A stretch of 64,000 bases of DNA from COE1 sp949066965 (lineage in GTDB: Bacteria > Bacillota > Clostridia > Lachnospirales > Lachnospiraceae). The DNA lies in contig CARTDA010000001.1 of NCBI GenBank assembly GCA_949066965.1, forward strand, positions 1 to 64,000, in the 5' to 3' direction. Made by a program: the position numbers and the translations under genes. Below are positions 51,576 through 60,656 of the stretch, piece after piece; position 1 is the stretch's first letter; every line of letters begins with the position of its first letter. The notes below the pieces were generated by a model, which saw only the letters and a list, made by a program, of their open reading frames with translations, did not search any database and was not told where the DNA came from.

Positions 51576-51640
51576 GATTTCGCCATTTTATATAGTGATT
51601 TCGCCATTTTTAACAAAAGCAACTGCAAGTGTGATATAGT
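51576..51640 (+). promoter_or_regulatory. Direct-repeat promoter, candidate LytTR-regulated site
   Basis: GATTTCGCCATTTT occurs at 51576-51589 and again at 51597-51610, exactly 21 bp apart. TATAGT at 51635-51640 is a good -10, but the -35 position (51612-51617, AACAAA) is poor. Direct repeats with 21-bp period just upstream of a weak -35 is the arrangement of AgrA-type activated promoters. The downstream gene is the SUKH protein at 51692. Confidence 0.6.
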
Positions 51641-51691
51641 TTATAAAATTGAAAATGTAAGAATTATCATAATGAGGTAAAGGTAAGAACT

Positions 51692-52375
51692 ATGACACGA
51701 GCAGATGAAGAACGGTTTGTAAAAGGGGCATTCCGGGCATTGATTGAGAGAGGGGCAGCGACAGAGCAGATGCTGACTCCGAGTACGGTGGCAGACCAGG
51801 ATATTGACAAATTTGAAAGGACTTTTGATATCCGTGTTCCTTCCCTTTTCAGGACATATTTAAAAGCATACTGTTATGATTTTTCCGTGATATGTGCGCC
51901 TGTTCCGGTAGATGGCATGGAGCACTGTGAATGGGGAAGTGAAAAAGGGCTGTGGTGGATGGAGCTGGTTTCCCTGCCGAAGGAGGATCCGCTCAAAAAC
52001 CTTTACGCTTTCATGGAAAGCTTCCGGAGTATCTGTACGGATAGCGACCTGGTTAATCTTGGACTGGATAAGGTCAAAAATTTTATACCGATTGGCGAGT
52101 GGGACGGACTGCTGTGCATGGATGTGAGTCAGACAGATGTGCAGGCAGACAATCCCAGAACATGGCAGCTGTCCAGATTTGAACAGACAGCGTTTGACTG
52201 GGAGAAGGCAGGATATATTGATGAGGGCGGCGTGGTGACGGGGAAACGGACGATTCCTGATTTTAAGACACTGCTGGAAATATATTTTTATGGAAAATAT
52301 GACAGGGAATATGAAAGACAGTTAAGGGAATGCGGCGAGGAAATGCCGGATTACAGTTATTATATACAGAAGTGA
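51692..52375 (+). CDS. SMI1/KNR4 (SUKH) domain protein
   Basis: 227 aa, cytoplasmic. The SUKH pattern is visible: IDKFERTFDIRVPSLFRTYL near 37-56 (the usual I..fE...g..LP..yr.fl start), then WDGLLCMDVSQ and FKTLLEIYFYGKYD at the end. Members often act as immunity proteins against contact toxins or as scaffold proteins. No toxin gene is adjacent. A promoter with a direct repeat lies upstream, so it may be the output gene of the LytTR system. Confidence 0.8.
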   Translation: MTRADEERFVKGAFRALIERGAATEQMLTPSTVADQDIDKFERTFDIRVPSLFRTYLKAYCYDFSVICAPVPVDGMEHCEWGSEKGLWWMELVSLPKEDPLKNLYAFMESFRSICTDSDLVNLGLDKVKNFIPIGEWDGLLCMDVSQTDVQADNPRTWQLSRFEQTAFDWEKAGYIDEGGVVTGKRTIPDFKTLLEIYFYGKYDREYERQLRECGEEMPDYSYYIQK

Positions 52376-52512
52376 TGCTTCGGGGCGTTATGGGATACCA
52401 TAGCGTCTTTTATTTTTCTTTAAATTATGCTTGTGGTATTTGGTGTTAGGAAATATAATATAATTAGGTGATACCGTATATTGCCAATACATATGACAAT
52501 CGAGGTGGGGGA

Positions 52513-54228
52513 ATGAAAAATAAGGAAAGACTTGCCGGAAGGCTGATTGCTTCGATGTATGTGCTGGGGCTTCTGGGAATGTTTTGCGTTGTTATAGGCG
52601 TACATTTTACCAGACAGTCTGACATGGTGGAGGATGGCGTTTCTGATTATATAAATATTAGTTCGGACTGGACACTTGACAGGGAAGGGACAATGCAGGC
52701 GGATTTGGGCAGGCTTGGGGAATACATGGATGAGGATACAGGGATACTATCCATATATCACAGGCTTCCTGACATGAAAGGGGATGAGAGCCTGGTATAC
52801 CGCTCCAAGGATGTGTATACGAAACTGCTGGTTGATGATACTGTTGTTTATGAGACGAATGTGTATGATTCCAAGTTTTACAATCGTTCTCCGGGAAATC
52901 TATGGAATGTGGCAAAGTTTCATGCAGACAGTTCCGGAAGGCTTGTAGAGATGCAGATTTATATGGTATATGATACCAATGCGGTTACGGTTGACTCTAC
53001 ACTGTGGGGGGACAAGACAGACATTATTCTGACATTTTGCAAGGAAAAAATTTTTGGCGTTGCGGTGAGCCTGCTGATGATGATTATCGGGCTTGTCCTG
53101 ATTGCGTTTGACCTGATGCCTGCCTATATCCATGCAAGAAAGCGCCATGGCATGGTATGGCTGGGACTGTACGCTGCACTGATTGGCGTATGGAGCCTTA
53201 TTGAGACAAATGCAGTGCAGTTTTTTGCGGATGACATGCGTATTTTGCAGCTTATTGACAACATGATTATGATAGTGGGCAGTATGCCGCTGCTTTTATA
53301 CCTGAATTGTGAATACCAGATTTTTAAATTCCGCTTCATGCGATTGTTTTGCTATGCGGATGCGGCTTACATACTGGTATCGGCAACGATGCAGCTTTCC
53401 GGGGGCAATGATTTGCACGGACTGCTTCCGGGAGCGATGCTGACGATGGTGGTGAGCTGTGTCACACTGCTGGTATGGGTGGTATTCAGGCTGAAAAATA
53501 TGGTGAAGGGTCATCAGCCGATTTTAAATTATGTACTACAATTATCAGGATTGTGTTCCCTCTGGATTTCAGCACTGCTTGAGATGATGCGGTATTCCCA
53601 GTCCGACCATATGGACAGGGCAGGGTATCTCAGGGTCGGGATGCTGGTGTTTATCATATGTCTTGCCGTCAGCAGCCAGCTTGAGACATACAGGCTGCTT
53701 GAGAATGGGCTGAAATTTGACATCATCAGCAGTCTTGCGTATTCGGATGGGCTGACCGGGCTTGGAAACAGGACAGCTTATCTGGAGCAGCTTGAGGCGT
53801 ATGCATCCGGGGAGACGGGTATTTCCAAGCTTGGAATTGTATTTCTGGATGTCAATAATTTAAAAAAGGTCAATGACAATCAGGGGCATGAAAAGGGAGA
53901 TGAGCTGATTACTGTCGCAGCGAGGATTATTTCTGACAGCTTTGGCAAATTGGGAAAATCATACCGCATTGGCGGTGATGAATTCTGTGTTTTGATGACA
54001 GGCCTTGGGCTGCAGGACATGTATGAAAGAGGACTTTTGGAATTTCAGAAACTGGTAGATGAGGCGAACAAGGCAAAATGGTATACATACGAGATACAGA
54101 TAGCAAATGGATTCAGCATCTGTGATATGATTGAAAGACAGAAGATAGATGAGGCGGTTATGGCGGCGGATGGCGCCATGTATGCAAATAAAAAAATGCT
54201 AAAAAGCAGGGCGGCAAAGTCTGTATAA
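52513..54228 (+). CDS. Membrane diguanylate cyclase
   Basis: 571 aa from ATG 52513 (GAGGTGGGG upstream). Order: signal-anchor helix (11-32), extracellular domain of about 145 residues, seven to eight membrane helices (about 180-400), then a GGDEF domain with intact GGDEF at 487-491 (RIGGDEFCVLM). An RxxD inhibitory site is not visible before it. The layout resembles 7TMR-DISM sensors. It should make cyclic di-GMP in response to an external ligand. The PurF-like gene begins 23 bases after it. Confidence 0.9.
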   Translation: MKNKERLAGRLIASMYVLGLLGMFCVVIGVHFTRQSDMVEDGVSDYINISSDWTLDREGTMQADLGRLGEYMDEDTGILSIYHRLPDMKGDESLVYRSKDVYTKLLVDDTVVYETNVYDSKFYNRSPGNLWNVAKFHADSSGRLVEMQIYMVYDTNAVTVDSTLWGDKTDIILTFCKEKIFGVAVSLLMMIIGLVLIAFDLMPAYIHARKRHGMVWLGLYAALIGVWSLIETNAVQFFADDMRILQLIDNMIMIVGSMPLLLYLNCEYQIFKFRFMRLFCYADAAYILVSATMQLSGGNDLHGLLPGAMLTMVVSCVTLLVWVVFRLKNMVKGHQPILNYVLQLSGLCSLWISALLEMMRYSQSDHMDRAGYLRVGMLVFIICLAVSSQLETYRLLENGLKFDIISSLAYSDGLTGLGNRTAYLEQLEAYASGETGISKLGIVFLDVNNLKKVNDNQGHEKGDELITVAARIISDSFGKLGKSYRIGGDEFCVLMTGLGLQDMYERGLLEFQKLVDEANKAKWYTYEIQIANGFSICDMIERQKIDEAVMAADGAMYANKKMLKSRAAKSV

Positions 54229-54251
54229 AAGGAAAGGCAGGGAAAAAGAGA

Positions 54252-55658
54252 ATGGGTGGCTTTTTTGGAGTAGCGTCACAGCAGGACTGTGTATTTGATT
54301 TATTTTTTGGGATTGATTACCACTCGCATCTGGGAACAAGGCGCGGCGGTATGGCAGTTTATGGAAAGGATGGCTTTAACAGGGCGATTCATAATATTGA
54401 GAATGCACCGTTTCGGACAAAGTTTGACAAGGATGTCAATGAAATGCATGGAAACTATGGCATTGGCTGTATCTCTGATTATGAGCCGCAGCCATTGATT
54501 ATCCGCTCGCACCACGGCACGTATGCGCTGACGACAGTGGGGAAGATTAACAATACGGATGAGCTGATACAGCGCCTGTTTGATGTGGGACATGCTCATT
54601 TTCAGGAGATGAGCGGCGGGGAGGTTAATGCCACGGAGCTTGTCGCGGCGCTGATTAACCGCAGGGAAAACCTGATAGAGGGGATTAATTTTGCACTGCA
54701 TGTCATAGATGGTTCGCTGTCGATTCTTCTCATGAATAAGGCGGGAATCTATGCGGCGCGGGACAAGTATGGGAGAACGCCGGTTGTGGTCGGCAGAAAA
54801 GAAGACGGCTTTTGTGCTTCCTTTGAAAACTTTGCGTACAAGAATCTCGGATATGCCAATTACAAGGAACTGGGACCCGGGGAGGTTGTCGTGATGACAG
54901 AGAAGAACTGTGTCACGCTGGTCAATCCGCAGAGCGATATGAAAATCTGTACATTTTTATGGGTTTATTACGGATATCCGGCAAGTTCGTATGAGGGAGT
55001 CAGTGTTGAGCAGATGCGGTACCGCTGCGGCGAGAAGATGGCACAGCGCGACGATGCACGGCCGGACATTGTCGCGGGGGTTCCGGATTCCGGCATCGCG
55101 CATGCGGTGGGGTATGCGAATGAGTCAGGGATTCCGTTTTCCAGACCGTTTATCAAGTACACGCCGACATGGCCGCGCTCTTTTATGCCGACGATACAGA
55201 GCAAGCGCAATCTCATCGCCAAGATGAAGCTGCTTGCCGTGGATGACCTGATTCAGGATAAGAGCCTGCTTCTGATTGACGACTCCATTGTCAGGGGAAC
55301 GCAGCTGCGGGAAACGACAGAGTTTCTTTACCAGAGCGGGGCAAAGGAAGTGCATATCAGACCGGCATGTCCGCCATTGCTGTATGGCTGCAAGTACCTG
55401 AATTTTTCACGCTCTTCATCGGAGATGGACCTGATTACCAGACGTGTGATTGAGCGGCTGGAAAACGGAAATGTGACAAAGGAGATTCTCGAGGAGTATG
55501 CGGATCCTGAGTCCGAGAAGTATGAACAGATGGTTGAGGAAATTCGAAAGGAGCTGAACTTTACGTCGCTTCGTTTTAACAGACTCGACGACATGCTGGA
55601 CGCGACAGGGCTGGAACATTGTAAGCTGTGCACATATTGCTGGAACGGCAAGGAATAG
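54252..55658 (+). CDS. PurF-like amidophosphoribosyltransferase homologue lacking the glutaminase cysteine
   Basis: 468 aa. The PRTase half is intact: PRPP loop LIDDSIVRGT (341-350), VAGVPDSGIAHAVGYA. Possible 4Fe-4S ligands at C233, C380, C457 and C460 match the pattern of Bacillus PurF. The glutaminase half is not catalytic: PurF must start with cysteine after methionine removal (MCGI), but this protein starts MGGFFGVAS; the HNGN loop reads TVGKINN, and the RYST motif is replaced. It could use ammonia, or have a new role. It is between a diguanylate cyclase and a chemoreceptor and not in a purine operon. Confidence 0.85.
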   Translation: MGGFFGVASQQDCVFDLFFGIDYHSHLGTRRGGMAVYGKDGFNRAIHNIENAPFRTKFDKDVNEMHGNYGIGCISDYEPQPLIIRSHHGTYALTTVGKINNTDELIQRLFDVGHAHFQEMSGGEVNATELVAALINRRENLIEGINFALHVIDGSLSILLMNKAGIYAARDKYGRTPVVVGRKEDGFCASFENFAYKNLGYANYKELGPGEVVVMTEKNCVTLVNPQSDMKICTFLWVYYGYPASSYEGVSVEQMRYRCGEKMAQRDDARPDIVAGVPDSGIAHAVGYANESGIPFSRPFIKYTPTWPRSFMPTIQSKRNLIAKMKLLAVDDLIQDKSLLLIDDSIVRGTQLRETTEFLYQSGAKEVHIRPACPPLLYGCKYLNFSRSSSEMDLITRRVIERLENGNVTKEILEEYADPESEKYEQMVEEIRKELNFTSLRFNRLDDMLDATGLEHCKLCTYCWNGKE

Positions 55659-55692
55659 GACAAAGGGATAGGTTTTAGAAAGGCGGCAAAGG

Positions 55693-57693
55693 ATGAAAGA
55701 GGAAAAACAGGGGAAAATTGTTTCTATTAAGGTAAAGCTGCTTGGAATCATACTGCCAGTGGTAATTGTCATTATGATACTGCTGGTGGGGATTCTGTAT
55801 TTTATCTCAAAGAATATTATCAAGGAGTATTCGGAAAACCTGCTCCGGTCGTCGATTGACAATCAGACAAACCAGATTGAGGCGTGGCTGAATGAAAATC
55901 TGTCGGCGTTTGGCGCGGTGAAACAGGCAATTGAGCAGACGAATCCCGGACAGCAGGAGCTGCAGGCGATTCTGGACAGCTATTATGGGTACCATGACAA
56001 TTATCCGGACGGACTCTATATTGCGGATGCAGACGGAAAGCTGATGACGGCATCTGCGTCCGGGAAACAGGAGGTAAATCCAACGGAATCCGTGTGGTAC
56101 AGGGAAGGGCTTACCCGGTGGAACATGGGACTGACAAACGCATATACCAATGCCGAGGGAAGCAAGGTCATCAGTGCGTCGGGAATCCTCGATGACCAGT
56201 CCGGCACAATCAAGGTCATTTCGGCAGACCTGACGTTGGAACGGATTAGCATCATCGTAAACAGCTACATAGAGATGGAGCAGGCGCGTGCGTTTCTTGT
56301 GAGTGCAACGGATGGGACAATCCTTGCGCATCATGAGAACGATTTGATTTCAACGAAGCTTGGGGATTCGGATAACGCCTTTATGCAAAGTGTCTGGAAG
56401 AAGGTAGAAGAACAGGATTTTGAAATGTGCGATATTGACAGCAATATGACGGCATTTTCACAGGTGAGCGGGACAGACTGGGTGCTCGTATCGTACATTC
56501 CGACAAAGGTTATCTATGCAGATATCGACAGTGTCCGCAATATGATGCTGGTCATCGGCCTGCTGTCCATCATCCTGCTGGCAGTTCTTGTGGAGCGGGT
56601 GGTTCATATGGTGATTCGTCCGGTTAAGGAACTGATTAAGGTGATTACGGCAATGACCAACGGCGATTTTACGGTACAGGTCAAGGCGGGCAGCAATGAT
56701 GAAATTGGCGTCATGGGCGGTTATGTGGAGCAGTTTATACGGACGATGCGGCAGATGATTGCATCGATTCACGGCGTGTCTGACAAGCTGAGCGAACAGG
56801 CAGGGAACAGCGATACGATATCGCGGGAGATGTATGACGCATCCAGGCATCAGGGACAGTCCATGCGGGAGCTGAATACGACCGTGGAGCAGCTGTCCCT
56901 CTCTGTCGGTGAGATTGCGGAGCATGCGACGACGCTTGCCATGGTAGTCTCTGACACAAAGGATGACGGGGAGCAGGTCGGCGGCAAGATGCAGGAGACG
57001 GTCACAGTTTCCCGCCAGGGAAAAGAGGATTTGCAGCGCGTCAGCAGCGCGATGGCGACCATCAATGCCTCCATGCAGAAGCTCCAGCAGTCAATTGACG
57101 AGGTGGGTAAGGCATCCGTGGAGATTACCAATATTACAGAAATCATCGGAAATATTGCGGATCAGACATCGCTGCTTTCCCTGAATGCCTCCATTGAAGC
57201 GGCGCGCGCAGGGGAGGCAGGAAGAGGATTTGCCGTCGTGGCGACGGAGATTGGACAGCTTGCTAATACCAGCGCTGACGCCGTGCATAATATCGAGGGG
57301 CTGATTAGCCAGATTAACAGTCTGGTAGGGGATACCGTCAAGCAGACGAATGAGAGCGTGAAAAACATTGATAACAGCAGCAGTCTGGTGGGAGATACCC
57401 TGCGGACGTTTGATGCCATATTCAGTAACATTGACCAGGTGAGCACACTTGTGCGCGAGATGATTCAGAAGGTGGAAAAGGTTGACGAGGTGGCGACGAA
57501 TGTCGCTGCAATCTCGGAAGAACAGGCGGCAAGCTCAGAGGAAATCCTGGCGACCTCCGAGTCGATGGTGCGCCAGGTGGACAATATCACCGGCAACAGT
57601 GAGCGTGTTTCTGCGGGGGCGAGGGAGCTGACGTCATCGGCGGAGGAGCTGTATGAACAGGTTGCCATATTTAAGGTCGGAGAGGGGGCGTGA
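55693..57693 (+). CDS. Methyl-accepting chemotaxis protein with dCache sensor
   Basis: 666 aa. Membrane helix (17-38), extracellular dCache domain (to about 285, with DGLYIADADGKLMTAS and FLVSATDGTILAHHENDLI), second helix (about 290-310), HAMP, and a signalling domain whose tip reads SLNASIEAARAGEAGRGFAV. It would bind a small ligand, possibly through the binding protein encoded next, and steer the CheA kinase. A motile host is implied. The next gene overlaps or nearly abuts its stop. Confidence 0.94.
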   Translation: MKEEKQGKIVSIKVKLLGIILPVVIVIMILLVGILYFISKNIIKEYSENLLRSSIDNQTNQIEAWLNENLSAFGAVKQAIEQTNPGQQELQAILDSYYGYHDNYPDGLYIADADGKLMTASASGKQEVNPTESVWYREGLTRWNMGLTNAYTNAEGSKVISASGILDDQSGTIKVISADLTLERISIIVNSYIEMEQARAFLVSATDGTILAHHENDLISTKLGDSDNAFMQSVWKKVEEQDFEMCDIDSNMTAFSQVSGTDWVLVSYIPTKVIYADIDSVRNMMLVIGLLSIILLAVLVERVVHMVIRPVKELIKVITAMTNGDFTVQVKAGSNDEIGVMGGYVEQFIRTMRQMIASIHGVSDKLSEQAGNSDTISREMYDASRHQGQSMRELNTTVEQLSLSVGEIAEHATTLAMVVSDTKDDGEQVGGKMQETVTVSRQGKEDLQRVSSAMATINASMQKLQQSIDEVGKASVEITNITEIIGNIADQTSLLSLNASIEAARAGEAGRGFAVVATEIGQLANTSADAVHNIEGLISQINSLVGDTVKQTNESVKNIDNSSSLVGDTLRTFDAIFSNIDQVSTLVREMIQKVEKVDEVATNVAAISEEQAASSEEILATSESMVRQVDNITGNSERVSAGARELTSSAEELYEQVAIFKVGEGA

Positions 57694-57698
57694 CAGTG

Positions 57699-58688
57699 AT
57701 GAAAGGTAGGAAAGGTTATGGAAATTTGAAGAGGTGTGTTTCCCTGTGTCTCATTGTTGTGATGCTCACTGCCGTTTTGTCCGGCTGTGCGCAGGGTGCA
57801 GGCGGAAAAGGCGGAAAGCGCATATTCTTTTCCCTGAATCAGATGGACACGTTCCGCCAGACGCTTGTGGATGCTGCCTCGGAAAGGGCGGCAGAGGTCG
57901 GCGCGCAGTTTGCGATGGAGGACGCGGGCGGCTCGATTGAGAGACAGGTGGAGCAGCTAAAGAAAGCGGCGGCGGAGCAGTACGACGTAATCATTTGCAG
58001 CCCTGTGTCTGTCGATACAATCGTACAGCTGAAAATGAGCGTGGGCGATATTCCGATTGTGTTTGTCAACAGCTGTCCGGATGAAAAATACCTGCAGGAA
58101 GGAAAATATATCTATGTCGGTTCCAGTGAGCAGGTTGCCGGAGAGTTTCAGGCAGAGTACGTGCTGGGAAAGCTGTCGGGCAGTCAGGAGCTGAATGTGG
58201 TGCTGATAAAAGGACCTGCGAACCACTCTGCCACGCAGGGAAGGACAAACGGGGTGAAGCGGACGCTCGAACAGAGCGGGAAACAGATTCACTATGTGTT
58301 TGAGGATACTGCGAACTGGGACGAGGGACAGGCAGAGAAGCTGTTTGAACTGTTTCTGCGGACGGGAAGCAAGGCGGACTGCGTGATTTGCAACAATGAC
58401 TCCATGGCGCTGGGCGTGGCGGAGGCGTGCAGGAAGAATGGCATTTCGCTTCCGATACTTGGTGTGGATGCCACGGCGGACGGCTGCGAGGCAATCCGCA
58501 ATGGAGAGATGGCATTTACGGTATACCAGTCCGGCAGCGGGCAGGGGCACGCCGCGGTGGATGCCGCGATACAGCTTGCCGGAAATGGGGATGTGAAAGA
58601 CCTCGAGGGAAGCACAGAGGACGGAAAGTATGTCTGGGTGGATTTTGAGCGCGTGGACAGTAGCAATGTGTCGCAGTATGGAAAATAA
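57699..58688 (+). CDS. Lipoprotein sugar-binding protein (Peripla_BP_4), probable chemoreceptor partner
   Basis: 329 aa from ATG 57699, 10 bases after AGAGGGGG. Signal peptide with lipobox LSGC (cysteine near 29). The mature part is a RbsB-like fold: IFFSLNQMDTFRQTLVDAA, YDVIICSPVSVDTI, VGSSEQVAGEFQAEYVLGKL, VICNNDSMALGVAEACR, ILGVDATADG. No permease or ATPase gene adjoins it, but the chemotaxis receptor gene ends 6 bases before it. It therefore most likely presents a sugar or related ligand to that receptor, as RbsB and MglB do to Trg. Confidence 0.9.
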   Translation: MKGRKGYGNLKRCVSLCLIVVMLTAVLSGCAQGAGGKGGKRIFFSLNQMDTFRQTLVDAASERAAEVGAQFAMEDAGGSIERQVEQLKKAAAEQYDVIICSPVSVDTIVQLKMSVGDIPIVFVNSCPDEKYLQEGKYIYVGSSEQVAGEFQAEYVLGKLSGSQELNVVLIKGPANHSATQGRTNGVKRTLEQSGKQIHYVFEDTANWDEGQAEKLFELFLRTGSKADCVICNNDSMALGVAEACRKNGISLPILGVDATADGCEAIRNGEMAFTVYQSGSGQGHAAVDAAIQLAGNGDVKDLEGSTEDGKYVWVDFERVDSSNVSQYGK

Positions 58689-58701
58689 TATAATCATTGG
58701 C

Positions 58702-58740
58702 AGACAAAAATAAAGGCTGGTGCAGCCTTTATTTTTGTCT
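58702..58740. terminator. Strong bidirectional terminator
   Basis: A perfect 18-bp stem, AGACAAAAATAAAGGCTG (58702-58719) with its complement (58723-58740) around GTG. It ends both the binding-protein gene and the convergent paaK operon. Confidence 0.92.
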
Positions 58741-58752
58741 GTGTTTTAATTG

Positions 58753-59994
58753 TCAGGATTCCCTGTAGTCTGTCACGCGCTTTGTCTTTTTCTCGCTTCT
58801 TGGCAGTGTCTCAATTGGCACGACAGTGACCTTTGGCGTGACGCCGATGCGCGATTTGACCAGTTCCCTTATTTTCAGCGCGGTGGCTTCAAAGCTGACG
58901 CGTCCCTCCGCCTCGACGGTCAGAATCATGATGTCGCGGTTCTTTTCGTCGTCGTGTGCCAGCGTGACCGTGTACTCGCTTGCCACGCCGTCAACGTTCT
59001 GTAACAAATCCTCAATCTGGCTGGGGAACATGTTGACACCGTGTATCTTGAACATGTCGTCGCTTCTGCCGCGGATGATGTCAATCCGTGGATAACTGCT
59101 GCCGCAGGAACACTTTTCGGGGATAATTCTGGAAATGTCGTGCGTGCGGAAGCGAATGAGCGGCGCGCCCTCCTTGACGAGCGTGGTAATGACAATCTCG
59201 CCCTCCTCCCCGTCAGGAACAGGCTTTCCGGTTTTTGGGTCAATGATTTCAATGTAGATATAATCGTCCCAATAGTGGATTCCGGCTTCCTTCTCGCAGT
59301 TGATGCCGATACCCGGACCGTAGATTTCAGTCAGCCCATAGATGTCATACAGCTCGATGCCAAGTTCCTCGCGGATGTATTTACGCATCTTTTCGCTCCA
59401 CCGCTCGGAGCCAATCACGCCCTTTTTCAGGTGAATCTGGTCTTTTAAGCCGCGCTTGTTGATTTCCTCCGCAAGCAGGAGCGCGTAGGAGGAAGTGGCG
59501 GTAATGACGGTTGATTTCAGGTCAATCATCATTTGCAGCTGCTTGTCGGTGTTGCCTGGACCCATTGGAATTGCCATGGCGCCAAGCTTCTCGCACCCTG
59601 TCTGAAAGCCGATGCCTGCTGTCCACAGCCCGTAGCCGGGTGTAATCTGGATGCGGTCCCTGCTGGTGATGCCTGCCGTCTCGTAGCAGCGGGCAAACAT
59701 GACGGCCCAGTCATCCACGTCCTTTGCGGTGTAGGGAATAATGACTGGCTTTCCGGTCGTGCCGGAGGAGGAGTGGATTCGCACGACTTCCTCGTCGGGT
59801 ACTGCCTGAATGCCAAGTGGATAGGCATTGCGCAGGTCATCCTTGCTCGAAAAAGGAAGCGCTTCAAAATCCTCCTGGCTGCCGATGCCCTGAATGCCAA
59901 GCTCCCTGTAGATTTTGCCGTAATAGCTGTCGGTGCTGATTAACCGCTGAATCTGGGTATTTACCTGTAACCGTTGTGTCTCGTTTAACTGCAT
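58753..59994 (-). CDS. paaK: Phenylacetate--CoA ligase
   Basis: 413 aa; GGAGG lies 9 bases before ATG 59994 on the minus strand. Adenylate-forming enzyme: HSSSGTTGKPVIIPYT (AMP-binding, near 74-89), YDIYGLTEIYGPG, FRTHDISRI and the C-terminal RSDDMFKIHGVNMFP are typical of PaaK. It makes arylacetyl-CoA from arylacetate and ATP, or may run in reverse to save ATP. It is the last gene of an operon with iorA and iorB, whose product releases arylacetyl-CoA. Confidence 0.94.
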   Translation of the reverse strand: MQLNETQRLQVNTQIQRLISTDSYYGKIYRELGIQGIGSQEDFEALPFSSKDDLRNAYPLGIQAVPDEEVVRIHSSSGTTGKPVIIPYTAKDVDDWAVMFARCYETAGITSRDRIQITPGYGLWTAGIGFQTGCEKLGAMAIPMGPGNTDKQLQMMIDLKSTVITATSSYALLLAEEINKRGLKDQIHLKKGVIGSERWSEKMRKYIREELGIELYDIYGLTEIYGPGIGINCEKEAGIHYWDDYIYIEIIDPKTGKPVPDGEEGEIVITTLVKEGAPLIRFRTHDISRIIPEKCSCGSSYPRIDIIRGRSDDMFKIHGVNMFPSQIEDLLQNVDGVASEYTVTLAHDDEKNRDIMILTVEAEGRVSFEATALKIRELVKSRIGVTPKVTVVPIETLPRSEKKTKRVTDYRES

Positions 59995-60044
59995 GATATG
60001 ATATCCTCCTGTTTTTGGGGTTGAATTTGCTGGAACGTCTTTGG

Positions 60045-60656
60045 TTAAAGCTGTGTTCCATTGTTGTACTGGCTATCCGCGTATGCGATTCCGGCAAGAA
60101 ATGCCTTCTTGTTGGTTTCCACAAATTTTGCAGGCACCCTGGCTTCGATTTCCTGCATCAGTGCATCACTGGAAAGCCCGAGCCTTCCGGAGCCGGCAGC
60201 GGCACCAAGAATCGCGACATTAAAGTAGCGCGCGGAGCCAAAGGGTGCACATATTTTTTCGGCATCTATTATCATGAGATGGCAGCATTTTTTCTTTAAG
60301 TATGCAAGCATTTCGGTGCCGTCATAGCCGGTATCGTTCAGGGATTCCGTGGTCGGCTTTACCGGATTGCTGTTGACGAGGACGGTTCCGTCTTTTTTGA
60401 GGTACGATAAATTGCGTACCGCCTCGGCAGGCTCAAATGCGAGCAGGATGTCGGCGCTTCCTTTTGGAATCAGCGGAGAGAAGGCATTGCTGCCGATGCG
60501 GACATGGCTTGTGACGGAGCCTCCGCGCTGTGCCATGCCGATGGTCTCGGCAGAGTGTACGGTATTGCCGCAGTTCATGGCGGCAGCTGCAATCAGCTTT
60601 GACGCGAGGACGGTTCCCTGACCGCCCACGCCGCATATCAGGATGTCTTTATTCAT
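60045..60656 (-). CDS. iorB: Indolepyruvate:ferredoxin oxidoreductase, beta subunit
   Basis: 203 aa from ATG 60656, with AAGGAGGTG upstream on the minus strand, inside the 3' end of iorA (8-base overlap). The POR gamma-type domain is clear: ICGVGGQGTVLASKLIAAAA (7-26) and GGSVTSHVRIG. Together with iorA it oxidises aryl-2-oxoacids from tryptophan, tyrosine or phenylalanine to arylacetyl-CoA, reducing ferredoxin. Confidence 0.94.
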   Translation of the reverse strand: MNKDILICGVGGQGTVLASKLIAAAAMNCGNTVHSAETIGMAQRGGSVTSHVRIGSNAFSPLIPKGSADILLAFEPAEAVRNLSYLKKDGTVLVNSNPVKPTTESLNDTGYDGTEMLAYLKKKCCHLMIIDAEKICAPFGSARYFNVAILGAAAGSGRLGLSSDALMQEIEARVPAKFVETNKKAFLAGIAYADSQYNNGTQL

